From positions 1 through 18,248 of the forward strand of contig CAZYSE010000017.1 in assembly GCA_964650085.1 (NCBI GenBank): a stretch of DNA of 18,248 nt, read 5' to 3'. The position numbers and the translations under genes are program-made. This DNA is from KLAP211 sp964650085. Lineage in GTDB: Bacteria > Patescibacteriota > Dojkabacteria > J137. The first letter of the stretch is position 1; every line of letters begins with the position of its first letter. The notes beneath the pieces were generated by a model, which worked only from the letters and a program-made list of their open reading frames with translations, had not been told where the DNA came from and ran no database searches. Positions 13,765-18,248 of this stretch are shown here, one piece after another.

Positions 13765-16194
13765 ATGGAACATGTATCTCAAAGTCTATCGCGTTTATTA
13801 ATTATTTTCGCTGCTACATTAGGTTTATTTGCTTTATCTACAATAATTTCTTCGAACAAAGTATTCGCTGCAGTTGATACTTGTACTTGGACAGGTGCAA
13901 CAGACGGAGATATGGATGATGCAACAAACTGGTCTGGTTGCGACAACGGTAATCTACCAGAAGCTGGAGACTCGCTATTATTTGATTCTAGTGCTACTAC
14001 TTTTACAATTAATTCTAATCTCGCTGTAACCTTCGATAACATTTTGGTTGATGACACTTACACTTTTAGTGCTGGAACTTTGCAGTTGGATGGAAACTTA
14101 ACAATTTTTGCTTCAAATGTTTCATTTAACAACAATGTTGAAATGGTTGGTTCAGTTGGGCAAAAAGGTCTGAGTTTACAAGCCTTTAATACAACTTTTG
14201 CGAATCCTGTTGATTTAAACATTACAGGTGGAGGTTTCTTAACAGTATTCACTACCAATTCTAGCCAAGACTTACCATCATTTACAGGTACAACAACGCA
14301 AGCAATTTTTTATGGAAACCCTACAGCCCCATTAGAAATTTTTAATTCTAATCTTGTAGATTCAACGTTCATTGCTACTGCAGGTATCACACTTGTAGAT
14401 GTAGTTTTCGTCTGCAACACCGACTTATGTCTTGGAGATGCAACTAATCAAGTATCTGTAGAGTATGGTAGTTTGGGAACCCCAACTGGAGCTGTACTAC
14501 AATTTGACCTAACTGCAATTATATTTGACTATGATGTTGAATTTAACGATGGTGCCACATTTGGACCAGCAGTTTTAAGAGCAAATGAAAATGTTACTTT
14601 TAATGGTTCAATTACAATTACAACGGATACATTATTTGATTTACCAACTACAACAACGTCTCTAACATTTAACGGTCCTGTAGCTATTAATGCTGACCTA
14701 GATGTTGTAGCTGTAGATGGGCCATCAGGAATTTCTTTCTTTGGTCCGCTTTCTGGTACAGGAGATGTCTCTTTAACTAACGGTGATATCGCATTATTAA
14801 ATAGTTCCCCAACATTTGACGGAGACTTTGTAATTCACTCTGGTGGTTCATTAGCCCCAACAGTTTCAGATTCATTAGGAAGCACAACTGGTACAACTAC
14901 AATTGAAGCAGGAGCAACGCTAAGACTATCAACTAGTGGTGCGTATACTTATGTTGAAACGTTTTTCATCGCAGGTAATGGTAAATCTGGATATGACGCT
15001 GCTATTTTCAACACCAACCTAGGAGCACATGAGATAAGTGGAACTATAAATCTAACTGGTGATGCGAAAATTTTAAACAACGTCGGAGCCGACACTGCAT
15101 TTGTTTTGTCTGGTGTCATTGCTGGAACTGGAAATCTAACTATAGAATCTGAGATATTAAATTTGCCAGTACGATTCGCTGGAGCTTTGCCTAATACTTA
15201 TGTTGGAACACTAACAGTTACAGGAGGAACTCTCGCCTTGGCAAAAGCTGGAGGAGCAGAAGCTATTACTGGTAATGTTACTGTGAGAGATAATGGTACA
15301 GGAAATTCTGGAATACTTCAGATTGAGGATGATGAACAAATTTATGACACCTCAGTCGTTACAAATACTGCATTATCAACAGGAGCAGCACAACTCAGAC
15401 TTGAAACTGGTGTTGCAGAGACAGTTGCAAGCGTTGTGAGTGCATTGGATGTGGACTTTAGCATCGTATTTGATAATGTTGGATTTCTAGCAATCAATAA
15501 TACAGGTACTGCTGTTTTCGGAGGAAACATTGTACAGGTCGGAGCAGGTGGAGTCCTTATAAAGATAGGAACGGGAACATATGTTTTATCTGGTAATGTG
15601 TCGGGTGATTTAGGTATAGATGTGATCTCAGGTGTACTTTCAATCAACGGGAGTAGTGTAAGTACCCAACCAATCTCTATCAATGGTGGAGAACTGCAAG
15701 GAACAGGAACGATAACGGATGTTGTAGGTGTATCTGGTACTTTAGCACCTGGAAACAGCCCTGGAATCTTACTAGTAGGTAATTTAACTTTAGTTCCAGC
15801 TAATACATTTGAAGTAGAAATCGATGGTGCTGCACCAGGAACTGGGTACGATCAACTAATATCATCTGGAACAGTCGATCTTGGAGGATCAACACTAACA
15901 GTTATTCCTGGATATACTCCAGCATCTGGAGCAGTATTTGAAATTATCCTTGCTGACGCACCAATTGTTGGAACATTTGCAGGTCTTGCTGAAGGATCAA
16001 CATTTGTGGCAGGAGGTCTTACATTTAGAATTAATTATAATGTTGCGATTGGTCCAGATTTTGGAGTTACACTAACATATATTGCAGGTACACTTACACC
16101 TACAGGTATTAGTTTTGTTGTACCAGTGTTAGCAGCAGTAGTTGGAATTTCAAGCATGACTGGATTAGTGGTGCTTAATAGAAGAAGAAAATAG
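13765..16194 (+). CDS. Large beta-helix surface protein with autotransporter-type repeats and C-terminal sorting signal
   Basis: An 809-aa exported protein. Residues 10-36 form a signal peptide (hydrophobic LLIIFAATLGLFALS, cleavage near VFAA). The mature start has the WTGxxxxxxxxATNWSG (42-58) and PEAGDSLLF (65-73) motifs that open passenger-type beta-helix proteins. The body is built of Gly/Thr/Asn-rich strands typical of autotransporter-associated beta-strand repeats, for example VTGGTLAL near 485, GTGTYVLSG near 605, and a closing GTLAPGNSPGILLVGNL segment near 660-677. No outer-membrane beta-barrel follows. Instead the end is LTPTG (777-781), a hydrophobic helix (782-804) and NRRRK, the shape of a cell-wall sorting signal with a noncanonical motif. 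It likely acts as an adhesin or surface-layer component. It converges on the sortase gene and shares a terminator with it. Confidence 0.88.
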   Translation: MEHVSQSLSRLLIIFAATLGLFALSTIISSNKVFAAVDTCTWTGATDGDMDDATNWSGCDNGNLPEAGDSLLFDSSATTFTINSNLAVTFDNILVDDTYTFSAGTLQLDGNLTIFASNVSFNNNVEMVGSVGQKGLSLQAFNTTFANPVDLNITGGGFLTVFTTNSSQDLPSFTGTTTQAIFYGNPTAPLEIFNSNLVDSTFIATAGITLVDVVFVCNTDLCLGDATNQVSVEYGSLGTPTGAVLQFDLTAIIFDYDVEFNDGATFGPAVLRANENVTFNGSITITTDTLFDLPTTTTSLTFNGPVAINADLDVVAVDGPSGISFFGPLSGTGDVSLTNGDIALLNSSPTFDGDFVIHSGGSLAPTVSDSLGSTTGTTTIEAGATLRLSTSGAYTYVETFFIAGNGKSGYDAAIFNTNLGAHEISGTINLTGDAKILNNVGADTAFVLSGVIAGTGNLTIESEILNLPVRFAGALPNTYVGTLTVTGGTLALAKAGGAEAITGNVTVRDNGTGNSGILQIEDDEQIYDTSVVTNTALSTGAAQLRLETGVAETVASVVSALDVDFSIVFDNVGFLAINNTGTAVFGGNIVQVGAGGVLIKIGTGTYVLSGNVSGDLGIDVISGVLSINGSSVSTQPISINGGELQGTGTITDVVGVSGTLAPGNSPGILLVGNLTLVPANTFEVEIDGAAPGTGYDQLISSGTVDLGGSTLTVIPGYTPASGAVFEIILADAPIVGTFAGLAEGSTFVAGGLTFRINYNVAIGPDFGVTLTYIAGTLTPTGISFVVPVLAAVVGISSMTGLVVLNRRRK

Positions 16195-16210
16195 AGTATA
16201 GAAGAAATTT

Positions 16211-16238
16211 AAGAGCCTGAGTAATCAGGCTCTTTTTT
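16211..16238. terminator. Rho-independent terminator shared by convergent genes
   Basis: A perfect 10-bp stem AAGAGCCTGA/TCAGGCTCTT (16211-16220 and 16225-16234) with a GTAA loop is followed by TTTT at 16235-16238. It lies 16 bp after the surface protein stop. The stop codon of the leftward sortase lies in the T-tract at 16237-16239, so the hairpin can also end sortase transcription, though with a poorer T-tract in that direction. Confidence 0.9.
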
Positions 16239-16926
16239 ATATCATTCGTGCTTTAACTACTAATCGCTTTTCTGATGTAAATATTGGAGTACAAGTATAA
16301 ATTGTTATTTCGTTTGGGATTTCAGAGGCATCTCTAATTTCGGTTTGATGAGGGTACACTTCAAATACAGAATGTACTACATAAGCATAGTCTTTTCCTT
16401 CCCAGTACACTAAAAATTTATCGCCTACAACTATTTGATCTAGATTGTATAAAGTCTTTGTATTAGGAGGTAGATACTGAAATCTATGCCCTGCTAAAAT
16501 CATATTTCCAAGCTGAGAAGGATCTGTACCAAATGGTTCTCTCCACACACCTTCCTCAATAAGCATCACATCCTCTGAATTTCCTTCTAAGATTTCTGCG
16601 TCTACACCTATTTTAGGAATCACAAGTCTGTTTCCAACAGGTACTTCGGTGGAGTTATTCTCTTTAACACCTAAATCTACAGAGTATGAGGTTGGATACT
16701 TCAAAAATGTAGGATCTGGAGGATTTAATCGTGCTTCTAGAGATGGAATCAGAGGTAGAACTAGTGCAACTGCTGAAGCTAGTACTACAAGCACCAGAAA
16801 TAATACAAAAAGCTTTTTCTTGATATTTTTTTTCTTAACGGGTAACGCTTTCGTGACCCTGCTCGTTTCAACTTTAGTACTTCTCGCACTTATATCTGTA
16901 ATGTTTGTAGAACTTACTTCTGCCAT
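16237..16926 (-). CDS. Sortase (class D/E-like transpeptidase)
   Basis: A 229-aa membrane-anchored cysteine transpeptidase counted from the ATG at 16926. A TTG two codons upstream would give 231 aa but overlaps the promoter. A basic cytoplasmic stretch (KKKNIKKK) leads into one N-terminal membrane helix (about 39-60), then the extracellular sortase beta-barrel. The barrel has RLVIPKIGVDAEI (100-112), the catalytic His in ILAGHR (His147), the catalytic Cys in IYTCTP (Cys212) and the Arg in SEKRLVV (Arg221). The Cys motif followed by Thr-Pro suits class D/E rather than class A. It would cleave a sorting motif and join surface proteins to the wall or to each other. The convergent neighbour with a sorting-signal-like C-terminus is the obvious candidate substrate. 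Confidence 0.92.
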   Translation of the reverse strand: MAEVSSTNITDISARSTKVETSRVTKALPVKKKNIKKKLFVLFLVLVVLASAVALVLPLIPSLEARLNPPDPTFLKYPTSYSVDLGVKENNSTEVPVGNRLVIPKIGVDAEILEGNSEDVMLIEEGVWREPFGTDPSQLGNMILAGHRFQYLPPNTKTLYNLDQIVVGDKFLVYWEGKDYAYVVHSVFEVYPHQTEIRDASEIPNEITIYTCTPIFTSEKRLVVKARMI

Positions 16927-16931
16927 AAACA

Positions 16932-16937
16932 ATTATA
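16932..16937 (-). promoter_or_regulatory. -10 box of sortase gene, leaderless arrangement
   Basis: TATAAT on the minus strand ends 5 nt before the sortase ATG at 16926, so transcription should start at or beside the ATG. This favours that start over the upstream TTG, which lies inside the box. Confidence 0.55.
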
Positions 16938-17000
16938 CCTCGAAATTGTAACGGTGCTTTCAATAAATAAAGTTTTAAAGTAAAATTAATTAATAGAAAT

Positions 17001-17249
17001 ATGGACTCATCAGACAACGCAAAAATTCTTAATGCAATAAGACATCCTAATCCAAAAGCTTCGTTTGTAAACGGAATATTTAATGGTATTGGATTCATTA
17101 TTGGTTCTACGATTGTGATTGCTATAGTTGTCTTATTCTTAAGGCCTTTTGTAACAGTTCCAGTTATTGGAGATATGATAAACGACATTATAGAAGTTGT
17201 AGAAAGCAAAAGACCCCAAGCAGAAAATGATGACCAGTTAAGAATCTAG
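17001..17249 (+). CDS. Small single-pass membrane protein, DUF5665-like
   Basis: An 82-aa protein with a polar N-terminus (1-20), a glycine-bearing hydrophobic helix FNGIGFIIGSTIVIAIVVL (27-45), then LRPFVTVPVIGDMINDII (47-64) and an acidic tail. The order of G-rich helix, short loop and VPxIGxxI amphipathic helix is the pattern of DUF5665-type proteins, which have no established function. It is divergent from the sortase gene. A TAAAAT box lies 14 bp before the ATG. The membrane gene at 17291 follows after 41 bp on the same strand and may be cotranscribed. Confidence 0.7.
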   Translation: MDSSDNAKILNAIRHPNPKASFVNGIFNGIGFIIGSTIVIAIVVLFLRPFVTVPVIGDMINDIIEVVESKRPQAENDDQLRI

Positions 17250-17290
17250 CTTTTTGAAACTCGGTATCAACATTATCAAATTCCCATTCT

Positions 17291-17926
17291 ATGAAAGCAA
17301 TAATCAAAAGCCTAAGAAGTGAATTTATAACAATTGGTATAGTTTCTTTGCTAGTTCTGATCATGCATTTCCTCTTTCATGGAAACAAGGTTTTGAACTT
17401 TTCTTACAGCATTTTTTATCTCGACGAAAGCTTTTCTATTGGTTCAATCTTAACAACGGCAATTGCCTTTGCGGTGTTCCTGTACTCCATAAAAGTGTTC
17501 GTACTATCTAAGGGCTCGAGGGAGAAATTGACTTATCTTGCGTTCTCGGTAGTTTTTTTAGCTTTTGGTTTCGAAGAGGCTTTCAGCTTTAGAGATGAGT
17601 TGAATACATTCATAAAAGAGAACATCGAGTTTCTTTCTAGCGCAGCAAATTTTTCGTGGATAATCTCTTTGGGGATTTTCGTGGTAGTCTTTTTTGCTTT
17701 TATAATTTACTCAGCAATAAAGGAGACTAAACTAGTCAAACTCTCGATGCTAGGAGGAGTTTTATGCCTATTGGGCGTGGTAATATTAGAAATTATAGGT
17801 GGACGACTCTATGGTGTGTCGGATACATATATAGTCGCTGTTGGAATAGAAGAATTCCTTGAAATGCTAGGTTTAGCTTTTTTTCTTAACGGCTTGGCTT
17901 TGAAGCTTGATTTGCTAAAGAAGTAG
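17291..17926 (+). CDS. Six-helix membrane protein of unknown function
   Basis: A 211-aa integral membrane protein with hydrophobic helices at about 13-30, 48-72, 81-98, 121-143, 150-172 and 182-204. There is no signal peptide beyond the first helix. Two acidic motifs at helix ends stand out: GFEEAFSFRDELN (93-105), after helix 3, and GIEEFLEMLG (185-194), in the last helix. Paired Glu residues of this kind could bind a metal or proton, but that is inference. I do not recognise the family. Its stop lies 4 bp from the stop of the convergent VOC gene, leaving no room for a separate terminator. Confidence 0.75.
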   Translation: MKAIIKSLRSEFITIGIVSLLVLIMHFLFHGNKVLNFSYSIFYLDESFSIGSILTTAIAFAVFLYSIKVFVLSKGSREKLTYLAFSVVFLAFGFEEAFSFRDELNTFIKENIEFLSSAANFSWIISLGIFVVVFFAFIIYSAIKETKLVKLSMLGGVLCLLGVVILEIIGGRLYGVSDTYIVAVGIEEFLEMLGLAFFLNGLALKLDLLKK

Positions 17927-17930
17927 CTTG

Positions 17931-18248
17931 TTACATTGCGTTTTGCCAAACTCCCAGCACATTTCCTTCAGAATCCTTAAAGTATGCACACCAACCCATG
18001 TCTGCGACTGGAGTTTTTGGAACTTCAACACTTCCTCCCGCTTCTACAATTTTTACTAAGTGTTCGTCGATGTTTTCGACCGTGATGACTAGTAGAGGAT
18101 GTTTCAATTTGTCGTCTCTTTTATAGTAATCGCCATTGATAGCTCCAGGATTTTTTGGAGTTCCGTTGTCTGTTTCTGTAGTATCTACTAATACCGTGTC
18201 TCCTAGAATATCTGTAGTCTTCCAACCAAAAACTGTGGAATAAAACTT
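17931..18248 (-). CDS. VOC (glyoxalase/bleomycin-resistance) superfamily protein, 5' end beyond window
   Basis: About 106 C-terminal residues are visible, running from SFYSTVFGWK at the right edge to VWQNAM and a TAA stop. The visible FYSTVFGW opening is the usual start of a VOC beta-alpha-beta-beta-beta module, so only about ten residues are missing. The second module ends VADMGWCAYFKDSEGNVLGVWQ-like, with the typical DxEGN turn; the Glu in it is a common metal ligand. Substrates in this superfamily vary widely (methylglyoxal adducts, antibiotics, aromatic diols). No partner gene is seen, as its upstream side is outside the window. It converges on the membrane protein gene ending at 17926. 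Confidence 0.85.
   Translation of the reverse strand, partial: KFYSTVFGWKTTDILGDTVLVDTTETDNGTPKNPGAINGDYYKRDDKLKHPLLVITVENIDEHLVKIVEAGGSVEVPKTPVADMGWCAYFKDSEGNVLGVWQNAM

Noticed and set aside
13779..15683. Minus-strand ORFs antisense to the beta-helix protein
   Set aside because: They arise from the Gly/Thr-rich repeat coding on the opposite strand and have no start context.
16649..17209. ORFs overlapping the sortase and the small membrane protein on opposite strands
   Set aside because: The sortase has its catalytic His, Cys and Arg, and the small membrane protein has a family-like pattern; the overlapping frames have neither.

Overview
The window is an AT-rich bacterial chromosome segment, most likely from a member of the Patescibacteria (Candidate Phyla Radiation) or a similarly small monoderm. 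The reasons are short, tightly packed genes, few Shine-Dalgarno sequences, several promoters whose -10 box lies directly against the start codon (leaderless type), a sortase with a wall-type sorting signal, a heliorhodopsin, and many proteins without recognisable relatives. All ORFs read through without internal TGA, so the standard bacterial code applies. The phylum is an inference; no ribosomal RNA or ribosomal protein gene is present to fix it.

Left part (1-3876): a leftward gene running off the window edge faces two rightward genes of unknown function across a promoter region with a perfect 10-bp inverted repeat. The second of the pair is a 628-aa protein with an HDxNHxRR motif in its middle and a Rossmann/SLOG-like C-terminal domain. 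Next (4069-8500) is a four-gene operon: a GT2 glycosyltransferase, a GH57-type alpha-glucan enzyme, a GT5 starch/glycogen-synthase-like enzyme and a second GT2. It suggests alpha-glucan or related polysaccharide synthesis. A leftward pair (alpha/beta hydrolase, then RimK-like ATP-grasp ligase) converges on it. A short rightward gene of unknown function is divergent from the hydrolase.

Middle (10566-11361): the most unusual part. A tRNA-Ser(GGA) gene is preceded by a GIY-YIG nuclease ORF whose stop codon lies at the start of the tRNA D-loop, so the end of the ORF contains the tRNA promoter and the tRNA 5' end. The nuclease is flanked by 26-bp direct copies of the tRNA 5' end, and a second, broken tRNA 5' fragment with its own promoter lies further upstream. 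This looks like a small GIY-YIG mobile element that inserts into tRNA-Ser and rebuilds the gene each time.

Right part (11362-18248): a leftward operon of heliorhodopsin plus a membrane-anchored protein; a DUF4287 protein; a large beta-helix surface protein with a C-terminal sorting signal; a convergent sortase that shares its terminator; two small membrane proteins; and a partial VOC/glyoxalase protein. The surface protein and the sortase are a likely substrate-enzyme pair, and heliorhodopsin with its partner are probably co-expressed.
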